Assembly (NCBI GenBank): GCA_009667805.1
Contig: CM019066.1
Location: forward strand, 3,658,001 to 3,722,000
DNA: 64,000 bases
DNA from: Leptobrachium leishanense
Taxonomy: Eukaryota; Chordata; Amphibia; Anura; Megophryidae
Reading direction: 5' to 3'
The notes below the pieces were generated by a model, which was not told the origin of the DNA, did no database searches, and was given only the letters and a program-made list of their open reading frames with translations. Shown piece by piece: positions 47,082 through 58,803 of the stretch. A program made the translations under genes and the position numbers. Each line of letters begins with the position of its first letter. Within the stretch, counting starts at the first letter, position 1.

Positions 47082-47085
47082 AATT

Positions 47086-48534
47086 CACCCGCGAGTACTA
47101 AGAGAGCTATGTGTTGAAATATGTAAACCTCTGTTCTTAATCTTTCAAGATTCTTTTCTTTCAGGAATAGTACCAGAGGATTGGAGAAAAGCTGACGTGG
47201 TCCCTATATTTAAGAAAGGTTTAAAAGTTGTGCCTGGGAATTATAGACCTGTGAGCTTAACATCTGTGGCTGGGAAAGTATTTGAGGGGTTACTAAGGGA
47301 TAGTATTCAGGAATTTATTGGGAGGTATAATGTAATTGGCAAAAATCAGCATGGTTTCATGAAACACAGATCATGTCAGACTAACCTAATTACGTTCTAT
47401 GAGGAAGTAAGTAGAAGTATAGATCAGGGGGTCGCAGTGGATGTGATTTACTTAGATTTTGCCAAAGCTTTCGACACAGTTCCACACAAAAGGTTACTAT
47501 TTATATTAAGAAAAAATGGTCTAGATGAAAATACTTGTTCTTGGATAGAAAACTGGCTAAAAGACAGGGTACAGAGAGTGGTCATAAATGGTACATTTTC
47601 AAGATGGACACCAGTGGTAAGTGGTGTCCCTCAGGGGTCTGTTATAGGACCAATACTATTCAATTTATTTATAAATGACCTTGAGATAGGCATTGAAAGT
47701 CATGTATCAGTGTTTGCAGATGACACAAAGCTAGGAAAAGTAATACAATGTGAGCAGGATGTTACTTCGCTGCAGAGGGATTTAGATAGATTGGGGGACT
47801 GGGCACTTAAATGGCAGATGAAATTTAATCTAGATAAATGCAAAGTTATGCACTTTGGAGTGAAGAACACACAAGCAATTTATACCCTAAATGGTACGGA
47901 GTTAGGGAAATCCAAGCAGGAGAAGGATTTGGGAATAATCATAGACTTCAAACTAAGTAACAATGTGCAATGTCAAACAGCAGCCGCCAAGGCCAGCAAA
48001 GTACTGGCATGCATTAAACGGGGAGTTCACTCACGGGATGAAAACATAATTTTGCCTCTGTATAAATCAATGGTCAGGCCGCACCTTGAATATGCCGTGC
48101 AATTTTGGGCACCTGTCTTAAAAAAAGATATTATATCGCTAGAAAAAGTGCAGAGACGGGCAACTAAATTAATAAGGGGAATGGAAGGGTTAAGTTATGA
48201 GGAAAGACTAACAAGCTTAAACCTGTTTAGTTTAGAGAAAAGGCACCTTAGAGGGGATCTGATAACCTTATATAAATATATACGGGGCCATTATCAACCA
48301 TTGTCTGATAACCTATTCATTAACAGGACTATACATAGGACAAGGGGTCATCCATTTAGACTGGAAGAAAGAAAATTTAGCTTAAAGCATAGGAAGGGTT
48401 ATTTTACGGTGAGAACAATAAAGCTGTGGAATTCTCTGCCTGTTGAGGTGGTTGGGTCAGAGTCTGTACAGACTTTTAAAAAACGACTGGATGACTTCCT
48501 GCAGACACAGAATATTAAGGGTTATAATATTTAA
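47086..48534 (+). pseudogene. CR1 LINE ORF2, reverse transcriptase half
   Basis: This continues ORF2 after the nested LINE. HPRVLREL is followed by the RT blocks: PGNYRPVSLTSV, QHGFMKHRSCQTNL, VIYLDFAKAFDTVPH (first catalytic Asp), SGVPQGSVIGPILFNLFIND and FADDTKLG (catalytic Asp pair). The thumb (DKCKVMHFG) and C-terminal domain (YAVQFWAPVL, VQRRATKLIRGM, KLWNSLPVEVVGSES) follow. The frame is open for 482 codons without defect. The enzyme copies LINE RNA at a nicked target. The copy is non-functional only because of the insertion and the ORF1 stop. Confidence 0.95.
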
Positions 48535-48750
48535 TATGTGGGTAAAAGCTTCTTGATCCAAGGAGAAATCTGACTGCCATTCTGGGGTCAAGAAGGAATT
48601 TTTTCCCAGTATGTTGCATATTTCAGACTGGGTTTTTTGCCTTCTCTTGGATCAACAGCAGTAGGTTATGTGGGAGAGGCTGAACCCGATGGACGCATGT
48701 CTTTTTTCAGCCTATATAACTATGTAACTAACTATGTAACTATGTGATAC
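48535..48750 (+). mobile_element. CR1 3' UTR and microsatellite tail
   Basis: Contains CATTCTGGGGTCAAGAAGGA, ATTTTTTCCC and TTGCCTTCTCTTGGATCAAC, characteristic of CR1 3' ends. It finishes GGACGCATGTCTTTTTTCAG and an (ACTATGTA)n tail, which marks the LINE insertion end near 48750. Confidence 0.9.
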
Positions 48751-49685
48751 TTTAAATAGGAAGCGCCTCACTGAAGGTATGAAAGAAATTAGGAACATGC
48801 TTGTTTTTTCACCATGATTTAATAATTCAGGGAATACTAGGGGGGGGGGTAAAAGCCATAAAGCGGCATTAAAAGATATGGCGTCCCAGTCATTTCTGTA
48901 AATCCATCAAACCCTGGCAGCTCCATATTAACCCCCCCCCCCTCAGTTTAGAAAGGTAAAAATTTGATATTTTTTTTAGTAAAGTCAGCCAGGCCTTGCC
49001 AGGCCAGTGAGAAACAGATCCCCCAGCTATTAACAACTAACTACAGCTCCCATCATGCTGTGTGGGCTGTAAGGGAGCTGCAGATTGTCTTCAATCTGGG
49101 CCCCGTGCAGCCCTCAATCAGCAGCTCCCTCAGGACTCTGGGATAGGGTGTCTATCCAGGCCTTCCCACAACCAGAACAGAGGAGCTGGCAGTGCTTTAT
49201 GGGAGCAGCAACATGTCCATGTGCGGAGGGAAGGGTGGGAGGGGAACCTCCATAACACACGGAGGTGGGCACAGAGTCTCCTGTATGAAATCAAGCTAGG
49301 CCTAACTCCTCAGCAGCCTCATGGTTCCCCGGGATTCATTTAAAGGCGTGCACTTGCCTACGCCTGGACAGGCTCTAAACACCGCGATCCATCTCACAGG
49401 CGCACTGCGCTGCAGGCGAGACCACAGCCAGGCTGCATCGCTGGTAAAACTTAAGCTGATGGCCTCCATGCCTGCTGAAAGGGGTGGGCGCCGGGCCGCT
49501 GATTGGGGCAGTCACGTGCTGGAGGGGCAGGTGCGGCTTGTTTTTCAAAAGAACACTGTCCTGCAGCCGGGTCCGGGCTGGCGGCCTTTGAAAGAGCAGC
49601 AAAATGCTGCCCGTGACAAAGTGCTGTCTGGAGCGGCTGCTCCACTCCGCTCCATGGACGGGCCGGCCCTGCGACAGAATACGAC

Positions 49686-50566
49686 CAGGGTTATTCAAAG
49701 AGATCCGAATTGTGGACGAAAGGTAACTGAACAGTGAAATTCAGTGGACGGTTACCTTTCCTGGCCATTTGGCTATTCAGGGAGCAGGCAGTTCGCCAAA
49801 TGTTGGCGAATTGCCTGCACATACGGTGCCTGTTCGAGGGCAGTGAAATCCCCCATAGAGAAGCAATGCTTCGTCTATTCAGAGAACTCAAAACAGCAGG
49901 GAAAAGTTGCCGAAATGCCCTGCTGTTCAGTGATTTCATTCGATAGATTTATTCAGACAAATCCCATAGGCTTCAATGTTAAAAATATTCCCGTTTTAAT
50001 CCAATATCTAATAAACCTTTTATTATTATATTCTGCAGTAAAATGTCTCTTTATTCATAGATTTTGTAGGATATGTGGATTTTCTGGGCCAAATTTTTTT
50101 CCCGTTTTTTTTTAAGTCGTTTTTTCTTTTTTCTGTAACAGCCCTTTTTATTATCGTTCATTGGATCTTATCTGTAAATTACAGACATTTTCGCTCAGTA
50201 GTTTGTTTGCAAACAGCGTTTCAAAATTCCAACTTTCACGCATACTGTTTTTTTTCCCACCTCCTTCGCCTGCGTGTCGGCTTTTTCCGGCGGCTGCTCT
50301 GCGCTTTGATCGGCGGCTAGTCTCTCTCGGCGTGTTCGGCGGGGTTAATCCAGATGTTTTTGCGGGTTTCGGTGAGCGTTCGCCAGGTTTTGCGGTGAGT
50401 GTTCGTCAGGTTTGCGGCGGCTTTTCCCTGCACTATGATGGCCCTGTGGTGCTTGCTGAATACACCGCAGGGTCGGGGAACTAGGATCGCCGAATCGCAC
50501 CGAATTGAAGAGAACGAAAAGTCACGGAACGTGCGGTGACTTTTCGATTCTCTTTGAATAACCCTG
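49686..50566. mobile_element. Family A MITE, complete
   Basis: An 881-bp copy with matching ends CAGGGTTATTCAAAGAGATC and TCTTTGAATAACCCTG. All family landmarks are present in reverse order compared with the copy at 1-663. No matching 3-bp flank here (GAC against ATT). Confidence 0.88.
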
Positions 50567-52117
50567 ATTGATTGCTTTGACAGGGCCTGCAATTATATGA
50601 GAAATTTAGGGATACATTCATAGTTTACCATGCATATCTTGATATACTGTAAATGTTTTGACACCATATTAGTGTTATAGAGATTAAAATCTAAATATTA
50701 TCAAGGCTGATTATATATAAGTAAAACATTTTGTGTTTTAGCTTCTTTGATTATGCAGTTCGGTTTAAGTTTAAATTAAAAAAAAAATTGTACTTAATAT
50801 TTTTTTTTATATTTTTCTCCTGTCTACACATCCTTGCTTGAGAGATTGCTTGTGAGCTATAAAAAATATAAAGTAGATCTTTGCATGCTCAGTTGGCGAT
50901 TCTGCCAACTGCCACCTTTTTTAACACACATACACACAATGACCCCCTCTGATCTTCCCACGTACTCCCGCTAGACACCCCTGAGTCTTCTAGTCTCCAG
51001 ATAGACAAACACTCAACACCCCTTCAAGATAAACAACCCGTCTCCCCCATATAGAGAGGTGGAGGCCGCTGAGGTCGTAGGTACACCTACATGAAAAATG
51101 ATAAGCCTTGAGCTCAAGCACAATTTTTAGTAGTAGGCACTGCCCCTACCACCCCAATGGCTGAGCCTCCGCTTATTTTCAACTGGTATAGTCTCTTGCT
51201 TATGCATCTCTTGTTCAGTACAACATTGTACACATGTATAGCAATATTTTGTAATACGAATGCATGCTGTATTTATCAGAAATAAAATGGAGCAATGCCT
51301 AATCAGACAGCAATTGGGAAGAGCAAACCCTCCGTTTCCATAGCGATAGCACCACATTTAGCACTTTCCCCATCACTGCTCCAGACTTGCTTGTTGTAAA
51401 TATGGCATGTTGTGTCCAAACAGAGAAGTGTGAGAGTCTTATAATTCAATGCAGCATTATTTGGCACTTCAAATGCCGCAGCAAAGCTTTACAGTAATCC
51501 TCATTAGCAGCCATGAAAATAAACAACTCATTACCCAACAATGGAGCACATTTAGATGCATATTAAATGAAGTTTGCTCATGGTAAAAGGCACGGCCGCA
51601 CATGCTACATTGGATCCTACTGGATCTTCACCGATTTAACATAAAACAGTTTGCCGAAAATACAAAAGTCAAGCTAATTATCATTAATAATAGATTAGAT
51701 GGAAATTATTGATGGCTGTAACATGGCATAATGTGAGTGAAGTCTGTTAAACATTCACTTATTCACTTCCTGGAGAAAATAAACTCTTTCATTACATATT
51801 ATTTTTTTATGTTTTTGAAGTCTTGTTTTTTTTTTCTTCTACCAGCAATAGTAACAAGGTAATTACAATAATTAACACAATTTTCAATATTTCTTGCATC
51901 TGATTATACGCCTAACGTTTCGCAGCTGTGTTTACCTATATGCCTTTTGTCTCAAGCATCATGTAACGTGAGATGTAAATATTCTTCACATATATCCATT
52001 CCTATCTGTTTTGTGAACTGCATTCTCTTTCTTGAGCATATTAAGTTATTCCTCCCAAACGTTTATCGGCCGGCAGAGATAGAAATAATAAGCTGCACGC
52101 TAAAGAGTTTCCAAATC
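50567..52117. other. Non-coding; repeat shared with 42300 and a quiet island
   Basis: 50935-51070 repeats the sequence at 42300-42480. 51360-51780 is non-repetitive and AT-rich, with TAATTATCATTAATAATAG and similar homeodomain-like words, and is a candidate conserved non-coding stretch. No gene. Confidence 0.45.
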
Positions 52118-52120
52118 ACA

Positions 52121-52800
52121 CAGGGTTATTCAAAGAGAATCGAAAAGCAACCGCACGTTCGGTGACTTTTCATTCTCTTCAATTCGGTACGATTCGACGA
52201 TCCGATTTCGGCCACCCTGTGGTGTATTCAGCAAGCACCACAGATCCGCCGAAATGCAGGGAAAAGTCGCCAAAAACTCACCGCAAAACGAGGGCGAACG
52301 CACACCGAAACCCGCAAAAACATCTGGATTAACCCGCCGAAAACGCCAGAAAACCCCGAGCAGGAGCCGATCACACGCAGCGCAGCCGCCGGAAAAAGCC
52401 GACACCGCAGATGAAAGAGGTGAAGAAAAAAAAACAGTTTGCTTGAATGTTTGAAAAGTGAAAAGTTGTTTGCAAACAAACTACTGAGCGAAAATGTCTG
52501 AAATTTACATATGAGGTCCAGGGAATGATAATAAAAAGGGCTGTTACAGATAAAAGAACAAACGTTTAAAACAATTGTTAAAAAAATCGGCAAAAATTTT
52601 TTGGCACAAAAATCCCAAAAAATGCTTAAAATAGCCCTCGAACAGGTACTGAACAGGCACCGTATGTGCAGGCAATTTGCCAATATTTGGCGAATTGCCT
52701 GCTCTCTGAATAGCCGAATGGCCAGGAAAGGTAACCGAATGCTGATTTTCAGCGTTCGGTTACCTTTCTCCAGCAATTCGGATCTCTTTGAATAACCCTG
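52121..52800. mobile_element. Family A MITE with internal deletion
   Basis: Complete ends CAGGGTTATTCAAAGAGAAT and TCTTTGAATAACCCTG with ACA duplicated at 52118-52120 and 52801-52803. The poly-A-rich middle is shortened to 680 bp total by loss of the AACATTGAAGCC block. Confidence 0.87.
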
Positions 52801-52918
52801 ACAGTTTAGCAGAGTTTTTGTTTTAATCTATAGATATCTGTACTGTCTTTACATATATGACTATTTCTGAGATTCCCTCATTAAGACAGATTCAAAGAAA
52901 TTTAAAGCAAATCCTCAA

Positions 52919-53302
52919 ATTCAGACAAATTATAAGCAGTTAATAATCAAGTCAAGGAACTGAAAAGTTAAAGAAAAGGATGGTGAAGAATTACCAGCTA
53001 TCAGGTCTATTCAAGGAAAGGTGAAACTCAAGAGAATCGCTGGAGAAGTGAAAATTCTAGGTCAAAATAGCCAAACCAGAAAAATTCTCTCACTTATCTC
53101 ACTTTCCAAATTCAGACCAATTATAAGCAGTTAATAATCAAGTCAAGGAACTGAAAAGTTAAAGAAAAGGATGGTGAAGAATTACCAGCTATCAGGTCTA
53201 GTCAAGGAAAGGTGAAACTCAGGAGAATCGCTGGAGAAGTGAAAATTCTAGGTCAAAATAGCCAAACCAGAAAAATTCTCTCACTTATCTCACTTTCCAA
53301 AT
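52919..53302. repeat. 192-bp tandem duplication
   Basis: Two nearly identical 192-bp copies (52919-53110, 53111-53302) include the left half of a family A-short foldback MITE (GGTGAAACTCAAGAGAATCG). The MITE's right arm follows once, ending CTGTCTCTGAATAACCCTG at 53372. The duplication therefore arose after the MITE inserted. Confidence 0.9.
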
Positions 53303-53384
53303 CGGCTATTTGGTTGAGATTATTCTCTTCTCCTGCCATTCTCCTGGTTTTCACCTGTCTCTGAATAACCCTGTAAGTTTAAAA

Positions 53385-53516
53385 ATGATGTGGTCTCAAA
53401 CTTGGAGCCCCCAAACGTCGATTGCATACATACAATTCCCAGAATTCTTTGAATGCAATATATGGTGATAAAATCATGGGAATTGTAGTAGAGAACAATA
53501 CAGGGACATGACAAAC
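53385..53516. mobile_element. Family C hAT MITE, diverged
   Basis: Contains GGTCTCAAACTTGGAGCC, ACAATTCCCAGAATTCTTTG and TGGGAATTGTAG in the family mirror order. Boundaries are approximate. Confidence 0.6.
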
Positions 53517-53689
53517 ATGGGGTAAAGGGTCCATGAGATAAAGTTGCCACCACTCCATGGCGTGCTGTTAACCAACTTTAATGCTTGCATTAGTGAGGGT
53601 CTTCAGAACATAGTCATGTGCACAGGAAGTGCCAGGTGTGTCCAAGAACCACTCAGTGCTGCCCGTGCAAGCAGACAGGGCTTAGTCAT

Positions 53690-54010
53690 CCATGTGCAAT
53701 TGCCCTTTGACCTCCAGATTTGTAATGGCCAGGACATGGTCTGGGTCAGAGAGTTGTAGGATGCCCATTTTTTCACAATATGTGTAATGGAAAAGCATTT
53801 CTATTGAAGGCCTGGCATTAAACTCTTCACCACCATGATACTCGATCTTCAAAAGTACCTGCGGGTGCTCCAAGTTCGAAAATACTTCATCGAGTCCATT
53901 GGTCAAGTCCTAAAGATATAAGTTTGGGAACTCACCAAGGTTTCTGTTCATTCGGATCTTAAAGATTACAGGGAGCCACAGCAGCTGCAGTACTTCTTCA
54001 TGCACGAGAT
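53690..54010 (-). pseudogene. Coding-like remnant of unknown identity
   Basis: On the minus strand a frame runs from about 54010 (EEVLQLLWLPVIF) through one TAG near 53915, then stays open to a stop at 53682. It contains KIEYHGGEEFNARP, IEMLFHYTYCEK and ILQLSDPDHVLAITN. The residue usage looks protein-like, unlike the shadow frames elsewhere. I do not recognise a family. The upstream part resembles 9475-9620, so it may be a dispersed element rather than a host exon. An alternative is an exon with the acceptor TATATCTTTAG at about 53915; no donor or partner exon is evident. Confidence 0.35.
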
Positions 54011-54069
54011 TGCCATTCCACTGTCAAACACTGAGCTATTGGTATTCCCATGCATTCCCAATATATGTA

Positions 54070-55416
54070 AGACCAAGAAAATCCCCTTAAATATTGACAT
54101 TTTTTTAATTGTATAAACCATAACCTGAAAAAGGTTGTCATTTGCGATCACCCCCATAACTTGGTGCGAAAAAAAACAATTAGAGGTTTTAGTTTACTTG
54201 AATGGCCATTAAAGTGTAAGCCCACCCACCACATCACGGCACCTCTGGTCAGATGGGTTCTAAGTTCTTCTTGGTCTTCTTTCTGGTCATGCTAATTGAG
54301 ACTAAGCAGTATCTTGAGGCCTGCATTTTTGCAGCGGACAAGAACAAGTGTTCTACCTGTCCAAATAATAGTGCCTTCAGCCACATCCCTAATGAAATAC
54401 TGCAACCACAATTGATGATGCCACACACCGTGTCTTCATAGGGTAGAATATGATTAGGTATGAAAAATGTGCGTGCTATAGGGTCAATTGTGGGTGGTAT
54501 GGGTTTAGAGCAAGTAACGTAAGGATATTGTATTGAATCGGGTTTAGCATGGATAGCATGAGGTTAGGGTGAGTGACATGAAGCTATGGTGGGTGACATG
54601 GGTTTAAGTTGAGTGGTATGATGTTAAAGTATGGTATATGGGATTAGGGTAAGTCACATCAGTTTAAGATAAGTGGTTTTAGGTTTTCTGGACTTAGTAT
54701 AGGTCAAGTGAGGTAGAGCTTTTAAAATGGAAGAGAAGACATAAATTGCAGGACCATCAAGGCATGGGCCAAAGAGTCACAGAAGTCGTAGAGGAAAATG
54801 TTCATCCTAAATAAGTGTACAGATTCTGTACTAAGCTAACAAGTGACCAGATGCCCAATTTAAATATGTTAGAACCTTAGAATGTGTTAAGTCACACAAC
54901 CTTTTTTTAATGACAGTCCTGTCACATCATAAATCATTAACGGATTATAGTATTAAATGCTGCCACTGCTCCCACTCCAATGAAATCAAACAGCTGTTGT
55001 AGATCCTACTATTCTCTTGACATAACCTACTACCATGAACATAATTGGGAAACTAAGCAATGTGATTTTGGATACGGTGATGGCATTATGAGCAGTGCAG
55101 TTGCACTACAAACAATATATGAGGACTGTGGAAGAAATGTGAGTACTGTATTTACAGGGAAAGATGGGCAGTAATTATATCAGACCTTAAAACAACAGTG
55201 TGCTTATTTATGGAGGAAATATCACACGCGATTGTAGTAAATATGGGGTGAAAAATCAGCAAAACCTAAGATATGGATATACAGTATGTAAAATCTTCTT
55301 AAATTCAATTATTATTATTTTTCTAATAATAAACATCAGAATTTATGAAATAATTCATTATATTTTCCCTAAACCAGAATACAGCTTGCTACAGTTCCCT
55401 AAAATCTTTAAACTTG
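54070..55416. other. Non-coding; weak GTGACATGGGTTTA-type repeats
   Basis: From about 54480 to 54720, degenerate units such as GGGTGACATGGGTTTAAGTT recur with a spacing near 25-30 bp. Otherwise no structure or gene is supported; two short frames (54253-54441, 54980-55174) match nothing I know. Confidence 0.45.
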
Positions 55417-57900
55417 CAGGGTTATTCACACAGATCTGAACTTGCCACGAAAATGCACCGAACAGTGAATTTCCCCGCTCGTTGCATTTTCGTGGCCAAT
55501 TGGCTTTTCAAAAAGCAGGCAGTTGGCAAAATGTTGGCGAATTGCCAGCAAAACACTAGAGATGAGCATGGCTGAAAAATTAGTATAGTTTTCTTTAGTT
55601 TCTTTTAGTTTTCAAATAATTTAGTTTTAGGAATTTTGTTGCTAATTTCGTTTGGTTTCGTTTCGGATTTATATTGATCAATTCGAATTGATATATCAAA
55701 TTATCAATTCGATAGTTAATATATCAATTCGATAGTTGATATCAATTCGAATTTCGGATCACTAAATAAAACCCCAATTAATCAAATTTTGCTGTTAAAA
55801 GACAAGCTAGGGTTAAATATTAAGCTGTGTCATAGATTTAGTATTTGAGTTAAATTAAACAGTGAAACAAATTAATTTGTTTCATAAAGTCGTTTGCTGA
55901 CTATTACTTGTATTGTAAGTTAAGATCAATTTGATAGTTGATATCAATTCGAATTTTCCACCATAGTTTTCAATGTTAAAAAAAATCCCCATTTTTATTA
56001 AATATTTCTTAAATCATTTATAATTTTCAATTGCAGCAAACCAAAAAGCCATTTTTTTTATTGCTGATTGCACACAGACTGTAAGAAAACAAAGCAAAAT
56101 AAATCAGCTGCATACGTTCAGCAAAGAAAGACAGACCTCATTACTACACTTAAAATAAATTAGGAAACCTAAACTTTCACCCAAAAAATCCTGCAAAATG
56201 CCCAAAAAATCCCAAAAAATTAATTAAAAAATGTCTGTTTGCTGCAATTGAAAATTATAAATGGTTTAACCCTTTCACTGCGGAGGACGCGCTCAGCGCG
56301 TCCACCCGCAGTGTTGTTTCATGCATTCCCTTCCAAACGTGGCTGTCATTAACCCCTGGGGAGCCGGAACACGACTCGGCGCTGAAAAGCGCCGGATAGT
56401 GATCCTTTCCCGGAGCTGGCCGACATCTTGGATGTCGGCCAAGCCTCCGGGAACTCCCCCTGAGGACTGGCGTCATCGTGCATAGCACGATGACGCCAGT
56501 CCTGGAGTTAACCCCTAGCTGCCAGCAATGGTGGAGATAGGGGGTTCCAATGAACATGGTGGCAGCTAGGGGTTAATGTTTGATATGGTTGGATCGGCCA
56601 GAGAATGGCCTTTCCAATGATACCAAACTTGACCATGTAAAAAGTTTTTAAAAAAAAAAAAATATATATATATATATTTTAAAAAAATTATGAAAAATAA
56701 AATAAACAAGTTTTTTTTTTTTGGTTTTGTTAATGCAGCAATATTGTTCCCATTTCAATTATAATGTGAACAATGATACTGCACTAACGATTTTTGTATG
56801 TGATGCGTTTGTTAAAAATAGCGAATTTTTTCCCCCAAAAAAATTTAACGAGACCCCCATTTCTAATTTTTTTAACAAGCGCAAATATAACCGCAAACGA
56901 TCGCATGTTAAAATGGGAAAAAAACACTTTACACATTGTAAATGATTGAAAATTCGAATTTTATTGCATTTTTTGTTATAATATACAGACAGGACATGAC
57001 ATATACATATAACAATGACATATTATGAATCTGCCGAGTCTGCCGGAATGAACGATATATAATATGTCTGGGTCATATATCAAAATATGGCTTCGAAACG
57101 CAGTTAAACATGATGAGCGAAAGCGGTAAAAATGACCTCAGCACAGAGGTGTGAAAAGCCTCAGCAGCGAAAGGGTTAAGAAATATTTAATAAAAACGGG
57201 TATTTTTTTTAACATTGATAACTATGGTGGAAAAAAAGCTTAGCATCTGCATTAATTAAAAAGAGACCTGTTCCGTTTTTTTTGTTTTTTTTCGTTTTAG
57301 ACCTTTTGGTTCAGTTGTTTTATCTTTTAGATCATTTAGTTCTTTTTTTTTTTCATGTCAGATCATTTGGTTCCGTTTTTTTCATTTCAGTTCATTTCGT
57401 TACGACATTTATTTCGTTTTTGATCGTTTTGTTCTGTTTTTTCAGCATTTCGCATTGCATTTTATTTCGTTTAGGTCCCATAACGAAATGATTTAGTTTG
57501 TGCTGAAACTTTGATTCGGGATTTCATCATTTCAGGCAGAATTGCTTCTGAAAGAATGAAAATGGTAAATTTCGTACGAAATTCAATTCGGAGCTAAACG
57601 AATTGCACATCCCTGCAAAATAATGATGGCTGTTCAATGGCAGTGAAATTGCCATAGAGAAGCAATGGTTAATCTATTCATATTGAACAGCAGAGAAATG
57701 TCAGTGCCCTGATGTTCAGTGGTTTCATTCGTTAGGTTTATTCAGGCGAATCCCATAGGTTTCAATGTTAAAAATATTCCCGTTTTTATTGAATATCTAA
57801 TAAGCCGTTTATTCTTTTAATCTGCAGCAAAAAGTCTCTTTATTTATTTATTTTTCAGGATCTTTTAGACATTGTTTGGGATTATTTTGGCAAAATAGTT
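55417..57900. mobile_element. Family A MITE with nested TTCG-rich hAT and piggyBac-like insertions
   Basis: The left end CAGGGTTATTCACACAGATC is at 55417. The family A body resumes around 57600 (GAAGCAATGGTTAATCTATTC, CCCATAGGTTTCAATG). The intervening DNA starts TAGAGATGAGCATG (55562) and ends AATTGCACATCCCTG (57614), like the TTCG-rich hAT group. Flanks of that insert agree only partly. It contains a hairpin with arms at about 55965-56050 and 56240-57230, into which the piggyBac-like unit inserted. The Penelope palindrome then interrupts the right side. Confidence 0.55.
56270..57175. mobile_element. piggyBac-like MITE, copy 1
   Basis: Ends CCCTTTCACTGCGGAGG and CCTCAGCAGCGAAAGGG lie between TTAA at 56266-56269 and 57176-57179. 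A TTAA duplication with CCCTTT ends is typical of piggyBac elements. A strong subterminal palindrome, GGACGCGCTCAGCGCGTCC, follows the left end. The interior shares GGTATCATTGGAAAGGCC-type and ATTGTTCCCATTTCAATTAT words with the copies at 62011 and 63310. Removing it restores the continuity of the hairpin host. Confidence 0.87.
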
Positions 57901-58531
57901 TCAGATTTTATAAACAAAGAATGGTGCAGCGCCACACAACATGCATCCACCACCAGGGTGCCCAGATAGCCAATCTCAGGATATAGTGGTTTCCCCTATA
58001 CCATTACACACAATAATGAAATAAATAACCTGGATCGGCGCAAAATAATGCTCTCTGGGGTCCTGAAATCTTGCGTAGATATGTATAAAAAAGGAGACAA
58101 ATAATAGTGCAACACTGATATATACAAATTACTATAAGTGTATATGAGATATATCCCACTCACAAATATAGAGCCGTAACACTGGCTCTAAGTGGGTCCA
58201 GGCATGTGGGTGATTATCTTCAATTTCTTAGGTGACCCCCACCTTACAGCAACTTTTCTGTCCAGAATTTTATGCAGTGGAAAAAAAAGGAAATTTCCTT
58301 GTGTAGATCCACAAACAAAGTTCACAGTGTTGTGTACAGTTGGAATGGTACTCACATTTTAAGGAGCTCACATAGCTCGTGGATGTACGCCCACGGGTTT
58401 TTTTAGATGGGAAAAAACCCAAAGGAAAAACCACCAGTGATCCAGGAAACAGCACCAAAAATCCGGAAAACAGCAAGCAGGAAACGGGATTGAAGGTAGA
58501 AAATAAAATTTATTTAAAATATAATTAAAAT

Positions 58532-58587
58532 AACCACCAGAACGCGTTTCGCCGCATCAAGTAGCGGTTTCATCAGCTGGAATGGTT
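58532..58587 (-). ncRNA. Hammerhead ribozyme with intact stem I
   Basis: The minus strand gives ACCATTCCAG, CTGATGA, stem II (CCGC/GCGG, with one A-C mismatch at its base), GAAAC, ACGCGT as mini stem III, then TT and CTGGTGGT. Stem I forms from CCAG with CUGG, an internal ATT bulge, then ACC with GGU. All conserved core bases are present. It lies about 30 bp downstream of a TATA box, so a transcript would begin at or just before the ribozyme. Confidence 0.82.
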
Positions 58588-58605
58588 GTGATGGGCTTGT
58601 AGGCC

Positions 58606-58803
58606 CTTTTATAGTGTCCATAAGTAGTCTTAATTGTTCCCATGTGTCCTGTTTGCTGTCCCGATTGAGCCTTCCGTTTTCGGCGCTGGGCGCCGCCATT
58701 TTGCGCATGCGCGGTTCACTTCCGCGTTCCACCGCGTTCCAAACGCCTATTCTCTTACTTCCGCGTTCCACTGCGTTCCAAGCACCGCTATTTTACTTCC
58801 GGT
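58606..58803 (-). promoter_or_regulatory. Penelope terminal-repeat promoter, left arm
   Basis: Read on the minus strand: ACCGGAAGT (ETS, 58795-58803), a CGGAAGT repeat region, the NRF-1 site CGCGCATGCGCA (58702-58713), the YY1 site AAAATGGCGGC (58692-58702), and TATAAAAG (58606-58613). The combination of GABP/ETS, NRF-1 and YY1 is that of housekeeping promoters. The motifs are exact; promoter activity is inferred. Confidence 0.65.

Larger units (their letters stand above)
43074..49671. mobile_element. hAT-type element enlarged by a CR1 LINE
   Basis: The ends CAGGGCCGGCCCAAG and GGACGGGCCGGCCCTG are 6.6 kb apart. They are joined by exact 8-bp duplications CGACAGAA at 43066-43073 and 49672-49679. 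Without the CR1 (about 43375-48750) the element would be about 1.2 kb and non-autonomous. The right part has C/G homopolymer tracts (48840, 48933) and GC-rich subterminal sequence. No hAT transposase is seen. Confidence 0.88.
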
